From: Streptomyces mashuensis
GTDB lineage: Bacteria > Actinomycetota > Actinomycetes > Streptomycetales > Streptomycetaceae
DNA length: 64,000 nucleotides
Direction of reading: 5' to 3'
NCBI RefSeq assembly: GCF_014654785.1
Contig: NZ_BNBD01000004.1
Location: forward strand, 428,611-492,610
The notes beneath the pieces were generated by a model. That model was not told the DNA's origin. It was given only the letters and a program-made list of their open reading frames with translations, and made no database searches. Below, one piece after another: positions 1 to 9,836 of this stretch (positions within the stretch are counted from its first letter, which is position 1; each line of letters opens with the position of its first letter). The position numbers were made by a program, and so were the translations under genes.

Positions 1-721
1 GCTGGCGCGGCATGTTGGGCCGGGTGTGGGGCGGCATCGGGAAGCGGCCCACGGGCCCGCCCGGCTCGCCCCGCGGCCCCCACGCCACCAGCGACTGCGC
101 CAGCAGCGGCGCCGGGCCCGCGCGGAACTCCACCATCCAGTCGGCCGTCTCGGCCCGGACGAGCTCGGAGATGTCCTCCGAGAACCGCCGCAGCACACTC
201 AGGCAGCGCTCCGCCGCCTCGCTGGCCGTGCCCTCCGTGGGGCCCAGCACCTCGCGCACGCACTCCGAGGCCCAGTCGAACTGGAGGGCCTCCAGCCGCC
301 GCTGCACGGCCTGCGCCGTGGCCACCGCCCGCATCCAGCCCGACGTGAGGCCGAAGTACCGGTCGCAGGCCACGCACGCCACCGCGCCCAGCAGCGCCAG
401 GAACGCCCACGACGTGCCCCGGTGCAGCACCCCGGTCAGCTGGAGCAGCGGCAGCGCGGCCCCCACCACGGCACAGGCCGCGGCGGCCACGCGCAGCCCG
501 CGCGCCCAGCGGCGCTTCCAGGCCCGGTCGTCCAGGTACCAGTCGGCCAGGCGCAGCGCACCGCCCTCGACCCACCGGTACAGCTCGTCGAGCCGCTCGG
601 CGGGCTCGCCCCAGTCCCCCAGCGGGAAGGTCCGGCCGCGCAGGTCGCCCCTGTGCACCCCTTTGGGGTGGCCTCCCTGCTCCCGCGGGAGCCCCTCGGG
701 CTGCATCTCAGGCTGGCTCAC
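1..721 (-). CDS. SLATT-domain membrane protein, 3' end outside window
   Basis: The gene runs off the left edge and 240 codons are visible. It starts with GTG at 721, preceded by an AGGAGAGGGAG ribosome binding site. The N-terminal 50 residues are polar. Two hydrophobic segments follow at about residues 76-95 and 104-119, separated by a short loop, and then an amphipathic Arg/Glu-rich helical region. This two-helix-plus-coil plan is that of the SLATT/DUF4231 family, whose members are thought to sense or form membrane pores, often beside nucleotide-signalling defence genes. No such partner is visible here and the other neighbour is purD, so the role is unknown. Family assignment is from pattern, not a search. 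Confidence 0.6.
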   Translation of the reverse strand, partial: MSQPEMQPEGLPREQGGHPKGVHRGDLRGRTFPLGDWGEPAERLDELYRWVEGGALRLADWYLDDRAWKRRWARGLRVAAAACAVVGAALPLLQLTGVLHRGTSWAFLALLGAVACVACDRYFGLTSGWMRAVATAQAVQRRLEALQFDWASECVREVLGPTEGTASEAAERCLSVLRRFSEDISELVRAETADWMVEFRAGPAPLLAQSLVAWGPRGEPGGPVGRFPMPPHTRPNMPRQ

Positions 722-1038
722 CCTGCACTCCCTCTCCTGCCGCCGGTGTCGGCGAATCGACACAGTGACCCTTGTCGGTGATCGCTGCCACCTTCCTACC
801 GCCGAATGGTTGGCGTTGGGCACAAGATCCAGCCTTTTCCGTCCGTACGTGCTGCGGAATCGGGTATAGGGCCCGTCATCTCTCACCCGAAAGAGTTCGC
901 CGCTCGGGCCCCGATGACGCCCACGGGGGTGGGACGGCCCGCCGGACGCGGCTCCAGAGCGGCTCTACGAGGTTCCTACGAGAGCGGCACACCCCCCGAG
1001 TCGTACTGATCCACAAGCCAGGCAATAGGGTGGCTCCT
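722..1038. other. Intergenic region between the divergent SLATT gene and purD
   Basis: This 317-base stretch between divergent starts should hold both promoters. I see no convincing -35/-10 pair, hairpin or small gene. Open frames crossing it have no homology I recognise and no ribosome binding site. Confidence 0.5.
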
Positions 1039-2301
<1,263 letters not shown>

Positions 2302-2313
2302 AGGACCCATCGT

Positions 2314-2348
2314 GAGGGGGCGGCACACCCGGAACGGCCGTCCCCCTC
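2314..2348 (+). terminator. Probable purD terminator
   Basis: A GC-rich hairpin starts 12 bases after the purD stop. GAGGGGGCGGC pairs with GCCGTCCCCCTC with one bulge. There is no T tract, as is common in Streptomyces. Confidence 0.6.
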
Positions 2349-2510
2349 CGCCGCATGCCCTTGGCCCCGAAGCCATTCCATCGGGTGAGCGATTGCCCAA
2401 TGGGCTGACGCACGTACCGCCCCCAACTAGGGTGCCGCGCAGGCCGTCGTCCGTCCGGCAACCGGCCCACCGGCATTGCGATGTCGGAGCCCGGTGCCAC
2501 AGTGGGGGTG

Positions 2511-4253
2511 ATGAGCAACGGCGACGGCGTCGGGCGCGGGACCGCCCACGCCGGGCACCTCGGCAGAGCACGAGAGGCAACTGGGGGTGATCGGTTCGTG
2601 GCAGGTCCGGATGCAGTGGCGCCGACCGCGCGCGCACGGGCCCTGGCGGTGCTGCGGGTACGCGGCGCCGCGCTGGCCGTCGCCCTGTTGCCCGCCGCCG
2701 CGGCCGTGGTGCTCACCGTGGGCACGGCCACCGGCCACGTGCCCCGGGGCTCCGCGTGGGACGTGGCCCGCCCCGCCGTGACGGCCCTGGCGGTGCTGAG
2801 CCTGCTGCTGGCCGCCGGGGTGGCCGCGGTCGTGGCCCGCGCCCGGCCGGCCCTCAGCCCCACCGTGCCCATCCCCGAGGGCACCGCGCCCGACCTCTAC
2901 CGGCTCGTCCGCGACCTCGCCGACCGGCTGGGGGTGCCCGCCCCCTCGGCCATAGCGCTCACCCCCGACTGCGACAGCTGGCTGGAGGACCGTACGCACC
3001 CGGCGCACGGCCCCGGGCGGCGTCCGCTGCCCCGGCTGCGGCGCCGGGCCGTCACGGCGCCCGTCCTGGTGATCGGGTCGCCGTTCCTGTGGTGGATGCG
3101 CGTCTCCGAGCTCCGCGCCCTGCTCGCCCCCGTCGTCGCCGGCACGGGCCCCGCCGCGCACCCCGACATAGCCGCCGCCCGGCGGTTCGTGCGGGGCCTG
3201 GACGCCGCCGTGGCGGTCGCCGCGGACCGGCGCTGGCTGGCGTTCGTCGGCTGGGTGGCCCGCCTCCTGCTGCGCGCCTGCCGGGACCACGCCGCCGAGA
3301 TGGAGCGCGGCGTGGCCGCCGCCGCGTCCGAGCGCGCCCAGGCGGTGGACTACGGCCTGCGCATCGTCGCCCAGGAGCAGGTGGGGCTCGCGTACGCGGG
3401 CTGGGACCGGCTGCTCAACCGGGTGGCCCTGCCGGCCTGGCGCATGGGCCGCTGGCCCTCGCGGCTCGACGCGGGCGTGGTCTCGGCGCTCACCGAGCTC
3501 TCCCGCCGCGACCGGCTCGCCGAGGGCTTCGCCTCCCGGCTCGGCGAGCGGCCCGCCTGCGACCTGCTGGAGGAGCCCGGCCTGATCGACGAGGCCGCCT
3601 CCCTGCTGGCCGCCCGGCTGTTCCACGGCGGCCCCGCCGAGACCGGCCCCGACTGGTCCCCCGTGGCCTGGAGCCAGTACCCGGAGGAGGTCGTCGACCG
3701 CAAGTGGCGGCTGGAGGCCGCCCGCCTGCACCGCGCCCTCGACGTGCTCGACGACATCACGCCGCACGGCCCGGGCCGCGCCCCCGGCCGGGGGCCCGGG
3801 CCCGCCGCGCCCACCGTCGCCCGTGTCCTGGACCGGCTCAGCGGCCCGGCCGGCGGCGGCGTGGGGGAGGAGCTCGAAGTGCGGCTGACCGCCGAGGTGG
3901 CCCGGGAGGCGGCCCGCGAGGAGCGGGCGGCCCGGCGCGGCGCGTCCGTCGCCGCCGCGGGCTCCTGGGCCGACGGGCTGGCCCCGCTGTTCCCGCTCCA
4001 GCCGCCGCGCAGCGGCCGCGAGCTGCTGGCCGACCACGTGACGGCCATGGTCTGCTGCGCCGCGGTGGACACCGCGGGCGCCACCCCGGGCCTGGACTGG
4101 CTGGACGGCCCGGCCCTCCTCGTCGGCGGCACCCGCCGCGGCGACCTCACCCGTACGGTCCTCAGCCTCATCGAGGACGGTGACGGCGAGCCGCTGCGCG
4201 CATGGCTGGGCGAGGTGGGGGTACGCCCCGAGAAGCCCGTCCGGCTGGTCTGA
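2511..4253 (+). CDS. Membrane protein with a degenerate M48-peptidase-like domain
   Basis: A conserved-hypothetical type of protein of about 580 residues. After a basic N-terminus it has two hydrophobic segments (about residues 53-71 and 89-108). A domain follows that resembles the start of M48/Ste24 peptidases: LYRLVRDLADRLGVPAP, then VLVIGSPFLWW, then the helix SELRALLAPVVAG. In true M48 enzymes that helix carries HExxH. Here there is no zinc site, so the domain is probably non-catalytic. The rest is an Ala/Arg-rich helical region without a recognised family. ATG at 2511 is taken because a GTGGGGG stretch precedes it; ATG at 2481 has no ribosome binding site. Function is unknown. Confidence 0.6.
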   Translation: MSNGDGVGRGTAHAGHLGRAREATGGDRFVAGPDAVAPTARARALAVLRVRGAALAVALLPAAAAVVLTVGTATGHVPRGSAWDVARPAVTALAVLSLLLAAGVAAVVARARPALSPTVPIPEGTAPDLYRLVRDLADRLGVPAPSAIALTPDCDSWLEDRTHPAHGPGRRPLPRLRRRAVTAPVLVIGSPFLWWMRVSELRALLAPVVAGTGPAAHPDIAAARRFVRGLDAAVAVAADRRWLAFVGWVARLLLRACRDHAAEMERGVAAAASERAQAVDYGLRIVAQEQVGLAYAGWDRLLNRVALPAWRMGRWPSRLDAGVVSALTELSRRDRLAEGFASRLGERPACDLLEEPGLIDEAASLLAARLFHGGPAETGPDWSPVAWSQYPEEVVDRKWRLEAARLHRALDVLDDITPHGPGRAPGRGPGPAAPTVARVLDRLSGPAGGGVGEELEVRLTAEVAREAAREERAARRGASVAAAGSWADGLAPLFPLQPPRSGRELLADHVTAMVCCAAVDTAGATPGLDWLDGPALLVGGTRRGDLTRTVLSLIEDGDGEPLRAWLGEVGVRPEKPVRLV

Positions 4254-4277
4254 ACCGCTCGTCACCGTCCGGCCCGG

Positions 4278-4314
4278 AGTGACAGCCCGAAGTGACAGCC
4301 AGTGACAGTGTCAC
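4278..4314. promoter_or_regulatory. Repeated AGTGACAG half-sites ending in a palindrome
   Basis: AGTGACAG occurs at 4278, 4291 and 4301, and the last copy is part of the near-perfect palindrome GTGACAGTGTCAC (4302-4314). It lies between two genes, about 125 bases before the next start, and could be an operator. Confidence 0.4.
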
Positions 4315-4438
4315 GCTGAGTAGGGGCAGAGCCATCACTTTCGGGTAATTTCCCGACGAACGGTGACCGCCCGGGTGCATCGTGTGATCTGCTGGGAAAC
4401 CGAATGGTTATACGGGGGCCTAGGGGAGGGAGTCGCAC

Positions 4439-5917
4439 ATGGGGACGGAGCAGATCCGCCGCTGGGAATCCGGAGCTCTCGCGCACGCCGTCTCCGACCC
4501 CTTCGGCCAGGGCCCCCTGCCCTGGCTGCGCGGCGGCGAGTACTACTTCGACGACACGGGACAGATCATCCCCTGGTACGTCGATCCGGTCCTCGCCCCC
4601 GGCGGAAGACGCGTCCCGCCCCAGCGCAGACCCGGGCCGCGCACCGCCGACGACGTCCACTGCCAGATCAAGGGCTTCGCCTCCGCGAGCGCCGTCGCCC
4701 CCGGCGAGACCATCGACTTCCGCATCACCGTCGACCCGCCCCAGCCGTTCGCCGTCGACGTCTACCGCATCGGCCACTACGGCGGCGTGGGCGCCGCCAA
4801 GATCACCACCAGCCCCCGGCTGTCCGGCATCGTCCAGCCCCCGCCGCTCGCCGTCGACCGCACCGTCTCCTGCCACCACTGGTGGCTGTCCTGGCGGCTC
4901 CAGATCCCGTCCTTCTGGCGGACCGGCGCCTACGTCGCCGTCCTCACCACCGCCGACGCCCACCGCAGCCACATCCCCTTCACCGTCCGCGACGACGCCC
5001 CCGCCGACCTGCTCCTCGTCCTCCCCGACATCACCTGGCAGGCGTACAACCTCTACCCCGAGGACGGCCGCACCGGCGCCAGCCTCTACCACGCCTGGGA
5101 CGACGGGGGCCGGCTGCTCGGCGAGGAGGGCGCCGCCACCACCGTCTCCTTCGACCGCCCCTACGCGGGCGCCGGCCTCCCCCTGCACGTGGGCCACGCC
5201 TACGACTTCGTCCGCTGGGCCGAGCGCTACGGCTACGACCTCGCCTACGCCGAGGCCCGCGACCTGCACGCCGGCCGAATCGATCCGGCGCGCTACCGCG
5301 GCATGGTCTTCCCCGGCCACGACGAGTACTGGTCCGCGCCCATGCGCCGCGTCGCCGAGGACGCCCGCGACGGCGGCACCTCCCTCGTCTTCCTCTCCGC
5401 CAACACCATGTACTGGCAGACCGAGCTGGGCGCCTCCCCCGCCGGCCCCGACCACCTGCTCACCTGCCGCAAACGGCGCGGCCCCGGCCGCCCGGCGCTG
5501 TGGCGCGAGCTGGCACCCCCCGAGCAGCAGCTCCTCGGCATCCAGTACGGCGGCCGCGTCCCCGAACCCGCGCCCCTGGTCGTCCGCAACGCCGGGCACT
5601 GGCTGTGGGACGCCACCGGCGCCGGCGAGGGCGACGAGATCCCCGGTCTGGTGGCCGGCGAGGCCGACCGGTACTACCCGCGCACCGCCCTGCCCCCGCA
5701 CACCCGCCGTATCCTCCTCGCCCACTCCCCGTACACCGACGGCGAGGGCGCCACCCGCCACCAGGAGACCTCGCTCTACCGCGCCCCCAGCGGCGCCCTG
5801 GTCTTCGCCTCCGGCACCTTCGCCTGGTCACCGGCGCTGGACCGGCCCGGCCACGTCGACCCCCGCATCCAGCGGGCCACCGCCAACCTCCTCGACCGCA
5901 TCTGCAAACGGGACTGA
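4439..5917 (+). CDS. N,N-dimethylformamidase beta-subunit-like protein
   Basis: This 492-residue protein matches the N,N-dimethylformamidase beta-subunit C-terminal-like family as I remember it. It has an Ig-like segment around GETIDFRITVDPPQPFAVDV, then YRIGHYGG and CHHWWLSWRLQIPSFW. A glutamine-amidotransferase-like region follows, with GHDEYWSAPMR near residue 295. The true dimethylformamidase needs an alpha subunit and an iron site; no alpha gene is adjacent, so the substrate is unknown. No signal peptide is seen. ATG at 4439 follows a GGGGAGGGAG ribosome binding site. purC follows after 71 bases and may be co-transcribed with it. Confidence 0.7.
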   Translation: MGTEQIRRWESGALAHAVSDPFGQGPLPWLRGGEYYFDDTGQIIPWYVDPVLAPGGRRVPPQRRPGPRTADDVHCQIKGFASASAVAPGETIDFRITVDPPQPFAVDVYRIGHYGGVGAAKITTSPRLSGIVQPPPLAVDRTVSCHHWWLSWRLQIPSFWRTGAYVAVLTTADAHRSHIPFTVRDDAPADLLLVLPDITWQAYNLYPEDGRTGASLYHAWDDGGRLLGEEGAATTVSFDRPYAGAGLPLHVGHAYDFVRWAERYGYDLAYAEARDLHAGRIDPARYRGMVFPGHDEYWSAPMRRVAEDARDGGTSLVFLSANTMYWQTELGASPAGPDHLLTCRKRRGPGRPALWRELAPPEQQLLGIQYGGRVPEPAPLVVRNAGHWLWDATGAGEGDEIPGLVAGEADRYYPRTALPPHTRRILLAHSPYTDGEGATRHQETSLYRAPSGALVFASGTFAWSPALDRPGHVDPRIQRATANLLDRICKRD

Positions 5918-5988
5918 CCCCTCGCTGGGGCGCCGGCCGCGCCGTACGGCAGAATCGAGGTGTTTGGCGCAAACCACCAGGAGGCTCT

Positions 5989-6888
<900 letters not shown>

Positions 6889-6902
6889 CCCGCCGGTGAG
6901 AC

Positions 6903-6946
6903 GAGAAGGGGGCTGCTGTGGCGTACGCCACAGCAGCCCCCTTCTC
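6903..6946. terminator. Perfect 44-base palindrome, bidirectional terminator
   Basis: The 44 bases equal their own reverse complement: GAGAAGGGGGCTGCTGTGG, then the centre CGTACG, then the mirror arm. It starts 15 bases after the purC stop. It can stop purC transcription and also read-through from the minus-strand tRNA-Gly. Confidence 0.85.
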
Positions 6947-6973
6947 CATGCCCGGCGTTCCCCGGGGAACGCC

Positions 6974-7003
6974 GAAGGCCCCGGTCTTCCGACCGGGGCC
7001 TTC
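6974..7003 (-). terminator. Terminator of tRNA-Gly copy 1
   Basis: GAAGGCCCCGGTC-TTCC-GACCGGGGCCTTC, a 13-pair hairpin just beyond the 3' end of the tRNA on the minus strand. A second palindrome, CGGCGTTC...GAACGCCG (6953-6974), abuts it. Confidence 0.8.
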
Positions 7004-7011
7004 GTTCTCTG

Positions 7012-7084
7012 AGCGGACGACGAGGCTCGAACTCGCGACCTCAACCTTGGCAAGGTTGCGCTCTACCAACTGAGCTACGTCCGC
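7012..7084 (-). tRNA. tRNA-Gly(GCC), copy 1
   Basis: The 73-base cloverleaf has acceptor GCGGACG/CGTCCGC and a D loop with GG. The anticodon loop CTTGCCA gives GCC, and the T loop is a normal TTCGAGC. No CCA is encoded. The sequence is identical to the copy at 9204-9276. Confidence 0.95.
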
Positions 7085-7120
7085 CTGTTTGCTCCGCTCT
7101 TCCGTGCGGTGCGGGTACCA

Positions 7121-7759
7121 CTATAGCCAACCCTGAGCCCGTGCGATGCGCGCCGCCGCATGACGGTTCTCCGCGCCGAGCTTCGCGGCGGCCGACGAGA
7201 GGTAGTTCCGCACCGTCCCCGGGGTCAGCGAGGCCCGCACAGCGATCTCCGCGACGGGCGCCCCGTCCTCCGCCAGCTCCAGCAGTTCGGCCTCCCGCGG
7301 GCTCAGCGGCGAGTCGCCCGCGCTGATGGCGTCGGCCGCCAACTCCGGGTCCACATAACGGCCTCCGGCGTGCACGGTACGGATGATCTCGGCGAGCCGC
7401 TGCGCCGAGACGGTCTTCGGCACGAACCCCCGCACCCCCGCCTCCAGGGCCCGCCGCAGGTGCCCCGGGCGGCCGTGGCTCGTCACGATCAGCACCCGGC
7501 ACCCGGGCAGTTCGGCCCGCAGGGATGTGGCGACTCTCACACCGTCGAAGCCCGGCATCTGGAGGTCGACCACCGCCACGTCCGGCCGGTGCGCCCGCGC
7601 CATCGCCACCGCCTCCGGCCCCGAGCCGGCCTCGGCGACCACCCGCAGGTCCTCCTCCAGCCCCAGCAGCGCGGCCAGCGCGCCCCGGATCAGGTGCTCG
7701 TCGTCCGCCAGCAGCACCCGCACCGGGGCACCGCCCGCCACCGCACCGGCCGTCGTCAT
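7121..7759 (-). CDS. NarL/LuxR-type response regulator
   Basis: This 212-residue cytoplasmic regulator has a receiver domain (about residues 12-130) followed by a LuxR helix-turn-helix (about 145-205). The phospho-acceptor Asp is in VAVVDLQMPG, the acidic pair is in LLADDEHL, and the conserved Lys is in GFVPKTV. The DNA-binding part reads LSPREAELLELAEDG...PGTVRNYLSSAAAKLG. The start ATG overlaps the stop of the kinase gene by four bases (ATGA), so the pair is translationally coupled and almost certainly cognate. A GGGAGGGA ribosome binding site sits inside the kinase gene. The target genes are unknown, and the kinase may regulate its own neighbours. Confidence 0.9.
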   Translation of the reverse strand: MTTAGAVAGGAPVRVLLADDEHLIRGALAALLGLEEDLRVVAEAGSGPEAVAMARAHRPDVAVVDLQMPGFDGVRVATSLRAELPGCRVLIVTSHGRPGHLRRALEAGVRGFVPKTVSAQRLAEIIRTVHAGGRYVDPELAADAISAGDSPLSPREAELLELAEDGAPVAEIAVRASLTPGTVRNYLSSAAAKLGAENRHAAARIARAQGWL

Positions 7760-9114
7760 GCGTTCCCTCCCGTCGTACGGCCCGCATCGCCGGCCGTCAC
7801 CGCCACCGGCGCGGGGACGGGCGCGGCCGTCCCCGCGCGCGCCTCGGCGCGCGTCTCCGCGCCCGCCTCCGCCTCCGCGTCCGTCTCCGTGCCCGTCTCC
7901 GTCAGCGGCACCTTCGCCGTCAGCCGGAACGTTCCCTTGCCGCCGCCCGGACCGTCCGTCAGGGTCCCGCCGAGCGTCGTCAGCCGCTCGCGCAGGCCCG
8001 CCAGCCCCGAACCGCCCCCGCCGCCGGCCGTCCCGTCCCGCAGCCCGTCGTTCTCGATCGTCAGGACCACCTGCCCGCGGGAGATCCGCAGCCGCATCGA
8101 GCACCGCCGCGCGTCGGCGTGCCGCAGCACGTTGGTCGTCCCCTCGCGCACCACCCATGCCAGGACCGACTGCACGGCCGCCGGCAGCTCCTCGCCCGCG
8201 ATGTCGTCGATGAGGCACTCGGTCCCGGCGGCCGACAGCACGCCCCGCGCGCCCACCAGCTCGGTGTGCAGGTCGGCCTCGCGGTAGCCGCGCACCACCT
8301 CGCGCAGCTCGCGCTGCGAGTCCTGTGCCATGCGCTGCACCTCGGTCATCTGCTCCAGCGCACGCGCCGGGTCGCGCTCCGCGAGCCGTACCGCCAGTTC
8401 GCTCTTGAGGGCGATGACGGCCAGGTTCCGGCCCAGCACGTCGTGCATGTCCCGGCCGAACCGCAGCCGTTCCTCGGCGACCGCGAGCCGCGCCTGCACC
8501 GCCCGGGCCGCGTCCACCTCCCAGACGATGCCGAGCATCCACCCGGAGACGCGGACGACGGACATCACCCAGCCGCAGATGAACAGGCTCACGACCCCGA
8601 TGGCCAGCAACCCCGAGAACGGAACGCCCGCCGGCCAGTACGGCACGGCCAGCAGCGCGCCGCCGGCCACCGCCGACAGCGCGAAGACCCGCTTGCGGAC
8701 CACCAGGCAGTAGGAGCCGACCGGGATCATCGCGATGCCCATGCCGAGCAGCATCTGGGCGCCCACCGTCTTCGCCCCGTGCTCCACCGAGGTCAGCGCG
8801 ACGCTGGTCGCGAGCGTCGCGAGCAGCAGGACGCCCACGACCGCGGGCCACCACCGGAAGGCCACGTCCCTGCCCAGGTACCGGTCGAAGGCGCGGCTCA
8901 GCAGCGGTATCCCGGTCAGGCACACGGCGGCGCCGAGGCCGCACAGCAGCCACGCGAGCAGCCGGGCGCCGCCCTCGGCCGGCGCGTCCTTCAGCAGCAG
9001 CGCCCCCTGGGGGAGCAGGAAGAACCACGGGACGACGTAGGAGCCGACCCGCGTATAGAGATCGATCTTCCGGACCTTGCTCTGGCTCCGTATGCGCCGC
9101 ACGCTGTCGAGCAC
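7756..9114 (-). CDS. DesK-family sensor histidine kinase
   Basis: A membrane sensor of about 452 residues. Several hydrophobic helices fill the first 165 residues. A HisKA_3 dimerisation helix follows, with the phospho-acceptor His in RDMHDVLGRNLAVIALKSEL. The HATPase domain then shows ENDGL and GSGLAGLRERL. The C-terminal tail is a Thr/Glu/Ala-rich low-complexity stretch. GTG at 9114 begins VLDSVRRIRSQSKV; GTG at 9123 is an alternative with a similar weak GGTGGGA site. The frame stays open upstream only because it reads through the neighbouring tRNA-Gly, so longer starts are artefacts. The signal sensed is unknown. The gene pair lies between two tRNA-Gly repeats. Confidence 0.88.
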   Translation of the reverse strand: MLDSVRRIRSQSKVRKIDLYTRVGSYVVPWFFLLPQGALLLKDAPAEGGARLLAWLLCGLGAAVCLTGIPLLSRAFDRYLGRDVAFRWWPAVVGVLLLATLATSVALTSVEHGAKTVGAQMLLGMGIAMIPVGSYCLVVRKRVFALSAVAGGALLAVPYWPAGVPFSGLLAIGVVSLFICGWVMSVVRVSGWMLGIVWEVDAARAVQARLAVAEERLRFGRDMHDVLGRNLAVIALKSELAVRLAERDPARALEQMTEVQRMAQDSQRELREVVRGYREADLHTELVGARGVLSAAGTECLIDDIAGEELPAAVQSVLAWVVREGTTNVLRHADARRCSMRLRISRGQVVLTIENDGLRDGTAGGGGGSGLAGLRERLTTLGGTLTDGPGGGKGTFRLTAKVPLTETGTETDAEAEAGAETRAEARAGTAAPVPAPVAVTAGDAGRTTGGNA

Positions 9115-9163
9115 GTGTCCCACCCCCGCTGCGTTCGTTCCCCCGTCCCGGCGCCGGAACGCC

Positions 9164-9195
9164 GAAGGGCCCCGGTCTTCCGACCGGGGCCCTTC
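9164..9195 (-). terminator. Terminator of tRNA-Gly copy 2
   Basis: GAAGGGCCCCGGTC-TTCC-GACCGGGGCCCTTC, the 14-pair version of the hairpin after tRNA copy 1. Confidence 0.8.
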
Positions 9196-9203
9196 GTTCT
9201 CTG

Positions 9204-9276
9204 AGCGGACGACGAGGCTCGAACTCGCGACCTCAACCTTGGCAAGGTTGCGCTCTACCAACTGAGCTACGTCCGC
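9204..9276 (-). tRNA. tRNA-Gly(GCC), copy 2
   Basis: Identical over 73 bases to the copy at 7012-7084. It has anticodon GCC and normal D-loop GG and T-loop TTCGA elements. Confidence 0.95.
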
Positions 9277-9354
9277 ATGCTCCCGACCGGCTTTCACCGG
9301 GCGGTGCGAGGACTACTCTACCTGATCCACCGGAGTGGTCGGTAAGCAGTCGAG

Positions 9355-9426
9355 AGCGGGTGACAGGAATCGCACACTGCGCCTCCCCCTTGGAAAGGGG
9401 GCGCTCTACTACTGAGCTACACCCGC
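9355..9426 (-). tRNA. Atypical tRNA-Gly(UCC), copy A
   Basis: The acceptor stem GCGGGTG/CACCCGC matches normal bacterial tRNA-Gly(UCC), and the anticodon stem CCCCC/GGGGG closes a TTTCCAA loop (anticodon UCC). The D loop is AGTAGTA, lacking the invariant GG. The T loop reads TGCGATT after G53, so position 55 is G instead of U, and the T stem pairs poorly. It is clearly a tRNA-like gene, but the elbow contacts needed on the ribosome are missing. Confidence 0.75.
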
Positions 9427-9472
9427 ATGCCCGTCCGGTCCGGCTGCACGAGGCAACCGGTTGGACGGTCGG

Positions 9473-9544
9473 AGCGGGTGACAGGAATCGCACACTGCGC
9501 CTCCCTCTTGGAAAGAGGGCGCTCTACTACTGAGCTACACCCGC
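9473..9544 (-). tRNA. Atypical tRNA-Gly(UCC), copy B
   Basis: Same sequence as copy A except for one compensated pair in the anticodon stem (CCCTC/GAGGG). That change shows selection for folding. D-loop and T-loop changes are the same. The spacer to the next copy begins CCGTCC and ends GGACGG and could form a processing hairpin. Confidence 0.75.
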
Positions 9545-9589
9545 GTGGCCGTCCGGTCCGGCCGCATGAAGCGGCCGGTGGACGGTCGG

Positions 9590-9661
9590 AGCGGGTGACA
9601 GGAATCGCACACTGCGCCTCCCCCTTGGAAAGGGGGCGCTCTACTACTGAGCTACACCCGC
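9590..9661 (-). tRNA. Atypical tRNA-Gly(UCC), copy C (promoter-proximal)
   Basis: Identical to copy A. It is the first of the three in transcription order. The 46-base spacers among the three copies are similar, so the array arose by tandem duplication. Confidence 0.75.
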
Positions 9662-9715
9662 GTGGCGTCGAAGTTCTCACCGGCTTCCCGGCGTTGCCCC
9701 TCGGCGTTGATCCAG

Positions 9716-9746
9716 ACTGTAGCCGATCAAGGGGGGCGGTTGGCAA
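9716..9746 (-). promoter_or_regulatory. Possible promoter of the tRNA-Gly array
   Basis: On the minus strand TTGCCA (9741-9746), a 19-base spacer and TACAGT (9716-9721) lie about 55 bases before the first tRNA. The spacing is slightly long. Confidence 0.4.
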
Positions 9747-9836
9747 ATCCGATGATCGGCCGCCGCCGGCCCCCCGCCCGCCGCCGCCCGCCGGCCCCGC
9801 CCGCCGGTGCTCCGGCCCCCGTCGCGGACCCCCGCT

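Larger units (their letters stand above)
6966..7084 (-). repeat. Direct repeat copy 1: tRNA-Gly plus its terminator
   Basis: This 119-base unit recurs at 9156-9276 with no mismatches and only one extra base pair in the terminator stem. The two copies enclose the response regulator/sensor kinase pair. Confidence 0.9.
9156..9276 (-). repeat. Direct repeat copy 2: tRNA-Gly plus its terminator
   Basis: Second copy of the 6966-7084 unit. The only difference is a G and a C inserted opposite each other in the terminator stem, which preserves pairing. Confidence 0.9.

Noticed and set aside
12..869. Long plus-strand open frames over the first 870 bases
   Set aside because: They are Arg/Ser/Pro-rich mirror frames of the minus-strand SLATT gene, which has proper codon bias, a ribosome binding site and membrane helices.
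9115..9297. N-terminal extension of the sensor kinase (ADVAQLVERNLAKVEVASSS)
   Set aside because: This stretch is the translated tRNA-Gly gene; the same peptide appears wherever that tRNA is read in frame.
9233..9746. Repeated CGCSSVVERPLSKGEAQCAIP frames
   Set aside because: They are translations of the three tRNA-Gly(UCC) genes and their spacers, not a repeat protein.
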